DNA from: Isoptericola variabilis 225
Lineage (GTDB): Bacteria > Actinomycetota > Actinomycetes > Actinomycetales > Cellulomonadaceae
Direction: 5' to 3'
Length of the DNA: 64,000 nt
NCBI RefSeq assembly: GCF_000215105.1
Contig: NC_015588.1
Location: 1,550,001 to 1,614,000 of the forward strand
The stretch's first letter is position 1, and each line of letters opens with the position of its first letter. The translations under genes were made by a program, and so were the position numbers. The notes under the pieces are model-generated. The model was not told the origin of the DNA. It made no database searches and saw only the letters and a program-made list of their open reading frames with translations. Positions 57,796 to 64,000 of this stretch are shown here, in pieces.

Positions 57796-59904
57796 ATGCG
57801 ACCCGTGACCGACCTGCAGCGCGCGGTGGCCCCCTTCGAGGTGGTCTCCGAGTTCTCGCCGTCCGGCGACCAGCCGGCCGCGATCGCCCAGCTGGCCGAA
57901 CGCATCCAGGCGGGGGAGAAGGACGTCGTCCTCCTGGGCGCCACGGGCACCGGCAAGAGCGCGACCACCGCGTGGCTCATCGAGAAGCTCCAGCGGCCGA
58001 CGCTCGTCATGGCGCCGAACAAGACGCTCGCCGCGCAGCTCGCGACCGAGTTCCGCGAGCTGCTGCCCAACAACGCGGTCGAGTACTTCGTGTCGTACTA
58101 CGACTACTACCAGCCCGAGGCGTACATCGCGCAGACGGACACCTACATCGAGAAGGACTCGTCGATCAACGACGAGGTCGAGCGGCTGCGGCACTCCGCG
58201 ACGTCGTCGCTGCTCACGCGCCGCGACACGATCGTGGTCGCGTCGGTGTCGTGCATCTACGGCCTGGGCACCCCGCAGGAGTACGTGGACCGCATGGTCC
58301 GGCTCGACGTCGGCGACGTCGTCGACCGCGACGAGATGCTGCGCCGGTTCGTGCAGATGCAGTACACGCGCAACGACATGGCGTTCACCCGCGGCACGTT
58401 CCGGGTCCGCGGCGACACGGTCGAGATCATCCCGGTCTACGAGGAGCTCGCCGTGCGTATCGAGATGTTCGGCGACGAGATCGAGGCGATCCAGACGCTG
58501 CACCCGCTCACGGGCGAGGTCGTGCGCGACGAGCAGAGCGTCTACCTGTTCCCCGCCACGCACTACGTCGCCGGACCGGAACGCATGGAGCGCGCGATCG
58601 AGGGCATCGAGGCCGAGCTCGAGGAGCGCCTCGCCGAGCTGGAGCGGCAGAACAAGCTGCTCGAGGCGCAGCGGCTGCGCATGCGCACGACGTACGACAT
58701 CGAGATGATGCGCTCGATCGGCACGTGCAACGGCATCGAGAACTACTCGCGGCACATCGACGGCCGCGCGGCCGGCTCACCGCCGAACACGCTGCTCGAC
58801 TACTTCCCCGAGGACTTCCTGCTCGTCATCGACGAGTCGCACGTGACCGTCCCGCAGATCGGCGCCATGTACGAGGGCGACATGTCGCGCAAGCGCTCGC
58901 TCGTCGAGCACGGCTTCCGCCTGCCCAGCGCGATGGACAACCGGCCCCTGCGCTGGGAGGAGTTCGTCGAGCGCATCGGCCAGACGGTCTACCTGTCAGC
59001 GACGCCCGGCGACTACGAGCTGTCCATGTCGGACGGCGTGGTCGAGCAGATCATCCGCCCGACCGGCCTCGTCGACCCGGAGGTCGTGGTCAAGCCGACG
59101 ACCGGCCAGATCGACGACCTGCTGCACGAGATCCGCGAGCGGGTCGAGCGCGACGAGCGCGTCCTCGTCACGACGCTGACCAAGAAGATGGCGGAGGACC
59201 TCACCGACTACCTGCTCGAGAAGGACGTGCGGGTGCGGTACCTGCACTCCGAGGTCGACACGCTGCGGCGCGTCGAGCTGCTGCGCGAGCTGCGCCTCGG
59301 CGAGTACGACGTGCTCGTCGGCATCAACCTGCTCCGCGAGGGTCTCGACCTGCCGGAGGTGTCGCTCGTCGCGATCCTCGACGCGGACAAGGAGGGCTTC
59401 CTGCGCTCGGAGCGGTCGCTCATCCAGACGATCGGCCGCGCCGCCCGCAACGTCACCGGTCAGGTGCACATGTACGCCGACAAGGTCACGCCGGCGATGC
59501 GGTACGCGATCGACGAGACCAACCGGCGCCGCGCGAAGCAGATCGCCTACAACACCGAGCGCGGGATCGACCCGCAGCCGCTGCGCAAGAAGATCGCCGA
59601 CGTCACGGACATGCTCGCGCGCGAGGACATCGACACCCAGCAGCTCCTCGCCGGCGGCTACCGCAAGCCGGCCGCCACGGGCAAGGGGCGCGCGCCCCTG
59701 CCGGGCGCGCCCAAGGAGGGCGCGACGACGGGCAACCGGCTCGCGGGTGCCGCGGCGGGCGAGCTCGCGGAGCTGATCCAGGAGCTCAGCGACCAGATGC
59801 ACGCCGCGGCCGCGGAGCTGCAGTTCGAGGTCGCCGCCCGGCTGCGCGACGAGATCGCCGGGCTCAAGAAGGAGCTGCGCCAGATGCAGGCCGCCACGGC
59901 CTGA
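57796..59904 (+). CDS. uvrB: Excinuclease ABC subunit B
   Basis: A 702-residue damage-verification helicase of nucleotide excision repair. Motifs: Walker [21 protein letters not shown], the strand-separating beta-hairpin [24 protein letters not shown] in [26 protein letters not shown], and the C-terminal helicase motif QTIGRAARN. The UVR domain that binds UvrC is at about 660-697 ([20 protein letters not shown]). Start ATG 57796 gives the normal N-terminus. uvrA begins 3.4 kb downstream. Confidence 0.97.
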   Translation: MRPVTDLQRAVAPFEVVSEFSPSGDQPAAIAQLAERIQAGEKDVVLLGATGTGKSATTAWLIEKLQRPTLVMAPNKTLAAQLATEFRELLPNNAVEYFVSYYDYYQPEAYIAQTDTYIEKDSSINDEVERLRHSATSSLLTRRDTIVVASVSCIYGLGTPQEYVDRMVRLDVGDVVDRDEMLRRFVQMQYTRNDMAFTRGTFRVRGDTVEIIPVYEELAVRIEMFGDEIEAIQTLHPLTGEVVRDEQSVYLFPATHYVAGPERMERAIEGIEAELEERLAELERQNKLLEAQRLRMRTTYDIEMMRSIGTCNGIENYSRHIDGRAAGSPPNTLLDYFPEDFLLVIDESHVTVPQIGAMYEGDMSRKRSLVEHGFRLPSAMDNRPLRWEEFVERIGQTVYLSATPGDYELSMSDGVVEQIIRPTGLVDPEVVVKPTTGQIDDLLHEIRERVERDERVLVTTLTKKMAEDLTDYLLEKDVRVRYLHSEVDTLRRVELLRELRLGEYDVLVGINLLREGLDLPEVSLVAILDADKEGFLRSERSLIQTIGRAARNVTGQVHMYADKVTPAMRYAIDETNRRRAKQIAYNTERGIDPQPLRKKIADVTDMLAREDIDTQQLLAGGYRKPAATGKGRAPLPGAPKEGATTGNRLAGAAAGELAELIQELSDQMHAAAAELQFEVAARLRDEIAGLKKELRQMQAATA

Positions 59905-59921
59905 ACCTGCGGCGAGACACG

Positions 59922-59957
59922 CGTCACCGTGAGACGGCGGGAGACGCGGCGGTGACG
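59922..59957 (+). terminator. Hairpin after uvrB
   Basis: CGTCACCG (59922-59929) and CGGTGACG (59950-59957) form an 8-bp inverted repeat with a 20-nt loop. It lies between the uvrB stop and the -10 box of the next transcript. It may be a weak terminator or an operator over the -35 region. Confidence 0.4.
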
Positions 59958-59962
59958 TGCCG

Positions 59963-59968
59963 TATGCT
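59963..59968 (+). promoter_or_regulatory. -10 box of the riboswitch-terC transcript
   Basis: TATGCT places the transcript start near 59975, just before the first paired base of the riboswitch at 59980. Confidence 0.5.
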
Positions 59969-59978
59969 TGCACGTCGT

Positions 59979-60109
59979 TGGAGGGGAGTACTCCGCAAGC
60001 GGTGGGATCGTCATCACGACCGGCGTCGAGGCCGGTTCGGTCCCACCCGCCGGTGGCCGCGAGGCCGGGGTGGAGAAGACCTCCGGTGCTCAGTGCTACG
60101 TACCGGAGG
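59979..60109 (+). promoter_or_regulatory. yybP-ykoY manganese riboswitch with translational expression platform
   Basis: The 5' P1 strand and conserved start GGAGGGGAGTA (59980-59990), the metal-binding loop segment ATCGTCATCACGAC, a Gly-rich helix pair and the second loop GGAGAAGACCTCC (60072-60084) match the yybP-ykoY (Mn2+) class. The P1 3' strand CCTCC (60080-60084) pairs with GGAGG at 59980-59984. The same bases extended, CCTCCGGT (60080-60087), also pair with ACCGGAGG (60102-60109), which is the Shine-Dalgarno of terC. The two pairings exclude each other, so Mn2+ binding should free the ribosome-binding site. Confidence 0.88.
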
Positions 60110-60117
60110 GGGAACCC

Positions 60118-61119
60118 GTGGACGTACCCGTGTGGGTATGGATCGTCACCGTCGCCGTCATCCTGGCGATGCTCGCCGTCGACTACCTCGGCCACGTGCG
60201 CACGCCGCACGCGCCGTCGCTGCGCGAGTCGGCGTGGTGGTCGCTGGCCTACGTCGGCGTCGCGATCGTGTTCGGCTTCATCGTGTGGGCCGGCTGGGGC
60301 GCGACGTACGGCGGCGAGTACTTCGCCGGCTACATCACCGAGAAGTCGTTGAGCGTCGACAACCTCTTCGTCTTCGTGCTCATCATGACGAGCTTCCGGG
60401 TGCCGCGGGAGTACCAGCAGCGCGTGCTGCTCATCGGGATCACGATCGCGCTGGTGCTGCGCACGGTGTTCATCGTGGCGGGCGTCGCGCTCATCGAGAA
60501 CTTCAGCTGGGTGTTCTACGTCTTCGGCGCGTTCCTCATCTGGACCGCGATCGCGCAGGCGCGCTCCGGCACGGAGCACGAGGAGGAGTACCACGAGAAC
60601 GCCCTGCTGCGGCTCACGCGCCGGCTGCTCCCGACGACGGACACCTACGTCGGCGACCGCATGCTCGTGAAGGTCGACGGCAGGCGCTTCATCACGCCCA
60701 TGCTCATCGTGATGATCGCCATCGGCAGCGCCGACCTGCTGTTCGCGGTGGACTCGATCCCGGCGATCTTCGGCCTCACGCAGGAGGCGTTCCTCGTCTT
60801 CACGGCGAACGCGTTCTCGCTGCTCGGCCTGCGCCAGCTCTACTTCCTCGTGGACGGCCTGCTCGACCGGCTCGTCTACCTCGCCTACGGCCTCGCCGCG
60901 ATCCTCGGCTTCATCGGCATCAAGCTCGTCATCCACGCGCTGCACACCAACGAGCTGGCGTTCATCAACGGCGGCGAGCACGTCGAGGTGATCCCCGAGA
61001 TCCCGACGGCGGTCTCCCTGACCTACATCGTGGTCGTCCTGGCCATCACCACGGTGGCCTCCCTGCTCAGCGGCCGCCGCGCCAAGGTCGGACAGACCTT
61101 CGGTGAGGACGCCTCGTGA
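60118..61119 (+). CDS. TerC/Alx family membrane protein (manganese exporter type), first copy
   Basis: A 333-residue TerC family protein (PF03741) with about nine membrane helices. The two signature repeats with conserved acidic residues in the membrane are present: YITEKSLSVDNLFVFVLIMT and IGSADLLFAVDSIPAIFGLT. Such proteins export Mn2+ (Alx, MntP-like function) or metalate exoenzymes, and many lie under yybP-ykoY riboswitches, as here. GTG 60118 is eight bases after the GGAGG that the riboswitch controls; the open frame upstream is the riboswitch itself. It overlaps the second copy by GTGA. Confidence 0.93.
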   Translation: MDVPVWVWIVTVAVILAMLAVDYLGHVRTPHAPSLRESAWWSLAYVGVAIVFGFIVWAGWGATYGGEYFAGYITEKSLSVDNLFVFVLIMTSFRVPREYQQRVLLIGITIALVLRTVFIVAGVALIENFSWVFYVFGAFLIWTAIAQARSGTEHEEEYHENALLRLTRRLLPTTDTYVGDRMLVKVDGRRFITPMLIVMIAIGSADLLFAVDSIPAIFGLTQEAFLVFTANAFSLLGLRQLYFLVDGLLDRLVYLAYGLAAILGFIGIKLVIHALHTNELAFINGGEHVEVIPEIPTAVSLTYIVVVLAITTVASLLSGRRAKVGQTFGEDAS

Positions 61120-62156
61120 TCCACGAGCTGCCCGTCTGGTTCGAGGGCGTCGCCCTCACCGCGATCCTCGTGCTCCTCCTCGCGGACCTCGCGATCGTGG
61201 CGCGCCGTCCGCACGTGCCGAGCATGCGCGAGAGCGCCCTCTGGGTCTCGTTCTACGTGGGGCTGGCCGTCGTCTTCGGGCTGGTCGTGGCCGCCGTGGG
61301 CGGCGGCGCGCCCGCGGGCGAGTTCTTCGCCGGCTGGCTCACCGAGTACTCGCTGAGCGTCGACAACCTCTTCGTGTTCGTCATCATCATGTCGCGCTTC
61401 GCGGTGCCGCGGGACCAGCAGCAGAAGGTCCTCATGGTCGGCATCATCGTCGCGCTCGTCCTGCGCGCCGGCTTCATCCTCGCGGGCGCCGCGATCATCG
61501 AGCAGTTCGTCTGGGTCTTCTACCTGTTCGGCGCCTTCCTCATCTACACCGCGGTCAAGCTCCTCGCGGGCGACGACGAGGACGAGGAGTACAAGGAGAA
61601 CGTCGCGATCCGGCTGCTGCGGCGCGTCGTCCCCGTCACCGAGCACTACGACGGCTCGCGCGTGCGGACCGTGGTCGACGGGCGGCGCCTCTTCACCCCG
61701 ATGCTCGTGGTGTTCGTCGCGATCGGCACGACCGACCTGCTGTTCGCGCTCGACTCGATCCCCGCGATCTTCGGCCTCACCAAGGACCCGTTCATCGTCT
61801 TCACGACGAACGTGTTCGCCCTCATGGGCCTGCGCCAGCTGTACTTCCTGCTCGGCGGGCTGCTCGAGAGGCTCGTCTACCTGCCCGTGGCGCTCGCGGT
61901 CATCCTGGGCTTCATCGGCGTCAAGCTCGTCTTCGAGGCGATGCACGAGAACACGCTGCCGTTCGTCAACGGCGGCGAGCACATCGCCTGGGCGCCCGAG
62001 ATCCCGATCTGGCTCTCGCTCACGGTCATCATCGGCTCGCTGGCGATCGCGACGGTCGCCAGCCTGTGGAAGACGGCGCGGGCCGCGGCGATCGCGGCCC
62101 GTGAGCTCGAGGCCGAGCTGGCGGGGGGCGACGCCGTGACGACCCGCGAGCCCTGA
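61116..62156 (+). CDS. TerC/Alx family membrane protein, second tandem copy
   Basis: A 346-residue paralogue of the upstream TerC protein. The same signatures recur with small changes: WLTEYSLSVDNLFVFVIIMS and IGTTDLLFALDSIPAIFGLT. The acidic intramembrane residues (Glu, Asp) are conserved, so both copies can be active. The loop after helix 5 is shorter and more acidic (DDEDEEYKEN) and the C-terminus has an extra helical tail. The start overlaps the first copy's stop, so riboswitch control of the first can extend to the second through coupled translation. A heteromeric pair or division of labour is possible. Confidence 0.92.
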   Translation: MIHELPVWFEGVALTAILVLLLADLAIVARRPHVPSMRESALWVSFYVGLAVVFGLVVAAVGGGAPAGEFFAGWLTEYSLSVDNLFVFVIIMSRFAVPRDQQQKVLMVGIIVALVLRAGFILAGAAIIEQFVWVFYLFGAFLIYTAVKLLAGDDEDEEYKENVAIRLLRRVVPVTEHYDGSRVRTVVDGRRLFTPMLVVFVAIGTTDLLFALDSIPAIFGLTKDPFIVFTTNVFALMGLRQLYFLLGGLLERLVYLPVALAVILGFIGVKLVFEAMHENTLPFVNGGEHIAWAPEIPIWLSLTVIIGSLAIATVASLWKTARAAAIAARELEAELAGGDAVTTREP

Positions 62157-62169
62157 GCGGCGCGCTCAG
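62153..62169. terminator. Small inverted repeat between convergent genes
   Basis: CTGAGC (62153-62158) and GCTCAG (62164-62169) flank five bases and include both stop codons of the converging TerC and YciI genes. It is short and without a T-tract. Confidence 0.3.
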
Positions 62170-62459
62170 CTCGCGAAGCCGCCGATCACCGGCACCCACT
62201 CGCGAGCCGAGCGCTCGACGACGAGACCCTCGCGGCGGAACGGGTCGTCGTCGAGCGCCCGCAGCGCGCCCGTGACGTCGTCGGCCTCGACGACGAGCAG
62301 CGCGCCCGCCGGTGCCCCGTCGGTCGCGGGCAGCGGTCCCGAGACGCGCACGACGCCGCGCTCGTGGAGCGCGCGCAGGTACGCGCGGTGGTCGGCTCGC
62401 ACGGCGTCGAGACGGTCGGTGTCGCTGCTGTACACGTAGGTGACGGCGAAGGTGGCCAT
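62166..62459 (-). CDS. YciI family protein
   Basis: A 97-residue dimeric alpha/beta-barrel-fold protein (YCII, PF03795). The conserved His-Asp pair is seen as RADHRAYLRAL, followed by VVRVSGPLPATDGAPAGALL and DDDPFRREGLV, matching the family active-site pocket. The start MATFAVTYVYS is chosen at 62459; the upstream in-frame ATGs lie in sequence without protein character. The reaction of YciI proteins is mostly unknown; some are dehydrochlorinase- or monooxygenase-like. Confidence 0.87.
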   Translation of the reverse strand: MATFAVTYVYSSDTDRLDAVRADHRAYLRALHERGVVRVSGPLPATDGAPAGALLVVEADDVTGALRALDDDPFRREGLVVERSAREWVPVIGGFAS

Positions 62460-62508
62460 GGAGGGCATCCAAGCACGTCGCGGGCTCTTCCCGTCGGGGG
62501 CGTCCGCG

Positions 62509-63216
62509 TCACCAGCCGCGGGCACGCCACTCGGCCAGGTGCGGGCGCTCGGCGCCGAGCGTCGTGTCGCGGCCGTGGCCCGGGTAGACCCAGGTGTCGT
62601 CGCCGTACTGCTCGAAGAGGCGTGCGGTGACGTCGCCGATGAGGCTCGCGAACCGCGCCGGGTCGCCCTGGGTGTTGCCGACGCCGCCCGGGAACAGCGA
62701 GTCGCCCGTGAACAGGTGGCTGCGCCCGGAGTCCTCGGCGCCGACCAGGGCGAGGGCGACCGATCCCGGCGTGTGCCCGCGCAGGTGCACGACGTCGAGG
62801 CGTAGCTCGCCCAGGGCCAGCACGTCTCCGTCCAGCAGCGGGTCGGTCACCTCCACCCCGGTGGCCCCCTCGATCGCCTCGGCGTCGTCCGCCCCGGCCG
62901 CGGTGCGCGCCCCGGTCGCGTCCACGACGTCGGCGAGCGCACCGAGGTGGTCGCGGTGCCGGTGCGTCGTCACGACGACGGCGAGCGGGCCGGTCGGGCA
63001 CGCCTCGCCGACCTGCTCGACGAGCTCGAGCAGGAGGGACGCGTCGGCCGCGGCGTCGACGAGCATGCGCAAGCCCGTGGCCCGGCACGCGACGACGTAC
63101 GCGGCGTTGTCGGTCGGGCCGACCGACCGCTTCGCGACGACCGCGCGGTCGAGCACGCGCACGTCGGGAGGGCCGCCCGGGCGGACATCACCGGTGTAGC
63201 CGCTGGTGGTGCTCAC
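62509..63216 (-). CDS. MBL-fold metallo-hydrolase (glyoxalase II-like)
   Basis: A 235-residue metallo-beta-lactamase-fold hydrolase. The metal motif is VTTHRHRDHLGALADV (HxHxDH); the further His in VHLRGHTPGSVAL, Asp in FTGDSLFPGG and His in YPGHGRDTT complete the two-metal site. The organisation resembles glyoxalase II-type thioester hydrolases, and with mshC in this genome a mycothiol-thioester substrate is a reasonable guess but unproven. GTG 63216 has CAGGCT six bases upstream. It is divergent from uvrA, as in M. tuberculosis (Rv1637c-uvrA). Confidence 0.9.
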   Translation of the reverse strand: MSTTSGYTGDVRPGGPPDVRVLDRAVVAKRSVGPTDNAAYVVACRATGLRMLVDAAADASLLLELVEQVGEACPTGPLAVVVTTHRHRDHLGALADVVDATGARTAAGADDAEAIEGATGVEVTDPLLDGDVLALGELRLDVVHLRGHTPGSVALALVGAEDSGRSHLFTGDSLFPGGVGNTQGDPARFASLIGDVTARLFEQYGDDTWVYPGHGRDTTLGAERPHLAEWRARGW

Positions 63217-63222
63217 GGGCCC

Positions 63223-63228
63223 AGCCTG
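63223..63228 (-). promoter_or_regulatory. -10-like box of the MBL hydrolase gene
   Basis: On the minus strand CAGGCT is six bases before GTG 63216; no Shine-Dalgarno. Confidence 0.4.
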
Positions 63229-63268
63229 CCACCGCCGTCGGCTCGGCGTCGGCACGGTGTGATCCGTA

Positions 63269-63280
63269 GAACATCTGTGC
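63269..63280 (+). promoter_or_regulatory. Candidate LexA (SOS) box upstream of uvrA
   Basis: GAACATCTGTGC matches the actinobacterial SOS pattern GAAC-N4-GTTC at all but one base, and it lies where the -35 of the uvrA promoter should be. Confidence 0.4.
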
Positions 63281-63300
63281 GAATGTCGGTGGGCGGCCGC

Positions 63301-63306
63301 TAGGAT
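63301..63306 (+). promoter_or_regulatory. -10 box of uvrA
   Basis: TAGGAT is six bases before GTG 63313, without a Shine-Dalgarno. Confidence 0.55.
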
Positions 63307-63312
63307 GCTGCG

Positions 63313-64000
63313 GTGAGCAATCGCCTCGTCGTCTCCGGTGCCCGCGAGCACAACCTGCGGAACGTCGATCTCGACATGCCCCGGGACTCGCTCATCGTGT
63401 TCACGGGGCTCTCGGGCTCCGGCAAGTCCTCGCTCGCCTTCGACACGATCTTCGCCGAGGGGCAGCGCCGCTACGTGGAGTCGCTGTCCGCGTACGCGCG
63501 GCAGTTCCTCGGGCAGATGGACAAGCCGGACGTCGACTTCATCGAGGGCCTGTCGCCCGCGGTGTCGATCGACCAGAAGTCGACGAACCGCAACCCGCGG
63601 TCGACCGTCGGCACGATCACCGAGGTGTACGACTACCTGCGGCTGCTGTTCGCGCGTGCCGGCACGCAGCACTGCCCGGTGTGCGGCGAGCCGGTGCAGA
63701 AGCAGACGCCGCAGCAGATCGTCGACAAGCTCCTCGAGCTGCCCGAGGGCACGCGCTACCAGGTGCTCGCGCCCGTCGTCCGCGGCCGCAAGGGCGAGTA
63801 CGCCGATCTCTTCACCGAGCTGCAGTCGCAGGGCTTCGCCCGCGCGCGCGTCGACGGCGAGGTCGTCCAGCTGACCAGCCCGCCCACGCTCGAGAAGAAG
63901 CTCAAGCACGACATCGAGGTCGTCGTCGACCGCCTCGTCGCGCGCGAGGGCGTGCAGCGCCGCCTCACCGACTCGGTCGAGACCGCGCTGCGGCTCGCGG
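63313..64000 (+). CDS. uvrA: Excinuclease ABC subunit A, N-terminal part (cut by window edge)
   Basis: The first 229 codons of UvrA, the damage-sensing ATPase of nucleotide excision repair. The start GTG gives [20 protein letters not shown]; Walker A of the first ATPase is [40 protein letters not shown] and [18 protein letters not shown] follow. The first zinc-module half CPVCGEPV is present. The frame remains open to the window end. A SOS-like box and the leaderless -10 lie just upstream. Confidence 0.97.
   Translation, partial: MSNRLVVSGAREHNLRNVDLDMPRDSLIVFTGLSGSGKSSLAFDTIFAEGQRRYVESLSAYARQFLGQMDKPDVDFIEGLSPAVSIDQKSTNRNPRSTVGTITEVYDYLRLLFARAGTQHCPVCGEPVQKQTPQQIVDKLLELPEGTRYQVLAPVVRGRKGEYADLFTELQSQGFARARVDGEVVQLTSPPTLEKKLKHDIEVVVDRLVAREGVQRRLTDSVETALRLA

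Overview
The window is a 64 kb chromosomal segment of a very high-GC actinobacterium. It reads as a Micrococcales genome, most likely Cellulomonadaceae; that family call is inferred from gene style and base composition, not from a marker phylogeny. Actinobacterial hallmarks are a complete Pup-proteasome locus (mpa/arc, dop, pup, prcB, prcA, pafA), mycothiol ligase mshC, an ANTAR response regulator, and a backbone order hisF - hisI - trpE - trpC - trpB - trpA - lgt - pyk - pdtaR - polA - rpsA - coaE - uvrB - uvrA that matches the Mycobacterium tuberculosis Rv1605-Rv1638 region. Coding density is about 95 percent, many genes overlap by GTGA or ATGA, and no gene-free stretch exceeds about 215 bp.

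Layout. 1-7.8 kb: an exported protein running off the left edge, an AI-2E family permease, a GNAT acetyltransferase abutting a decayed ABC-F ATPase, an M3 metallopeptidase overlapping an M20 peptidase, a frameshifted small helical gene, a fructosamine-kinase-like gene with a DUF5703 gene, and an acidic-tailed protein. 7.8-18.8 kb: aldo/keto reductase, uppP, mshC, PAC2 protein, surE, a PfkB kinase, a decayed short-chain dehydrogenase, an epimerase fused to a helical domain, a HAD phosphatase that appears to start at CTG, a RecB-like nuclease and an M50 protease. 18.8-27.6 kb: trmI and the proteasome locus, ending in an FKBP lipoprotein. 27.7-39.2 kb: hisF, a heterodimeric ABC exporter, hisI, trpE, a broken Trp-associated membrane gene, an HGxxPAAW-type gene, trpC, trpB, trpA, lgt. 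39.3-46.9 kb: gltB, gltD, pyk. 46.9-54.3 kb: an atypical tRNA, pdtaR, a GNAT, a thioesterase, polA, a methyltransferase, rpsA. 54.3-64 kb: a striking 20-bp-periodic repeat array, an ABC exporter, coaE, pcp, uvrB, a manganese riboswitch with two TerC genes, YciI, an MBL hydrolase and the start of uvrA.

How it works together. The proteasome block encodes one complete pathway: Pup, its ligase and deamidase, the ATPase ring and both 20S subunits. The his-trp block is a near-continuous run of overlapping genes. polA, uvrB and uvrA form a repair set.

The most unusual things are: (1) nine 11-bp GAGGTAGCGC-type units at exact 20-bp steps, four in one orientation and five in the other, between rpsA and the ABC exporter, eight of which pair into one long segmented hairpin; (2) a yybP-ykoY riboswitch whose P1 strand can pair either with the aptamer or with the Shine-Dalgarno of tandem terC genes; (3) a CAA-anticodon tRNA without the long variable arm expected of tRNA-Leu; (4) a CTG-initiated HAD gene; (5) a recurrent TANNNT-N6-8-start signature on many first genes, indicating leaderless transcripts; (6) four gene remnants or frameshifts in different stages of decay.
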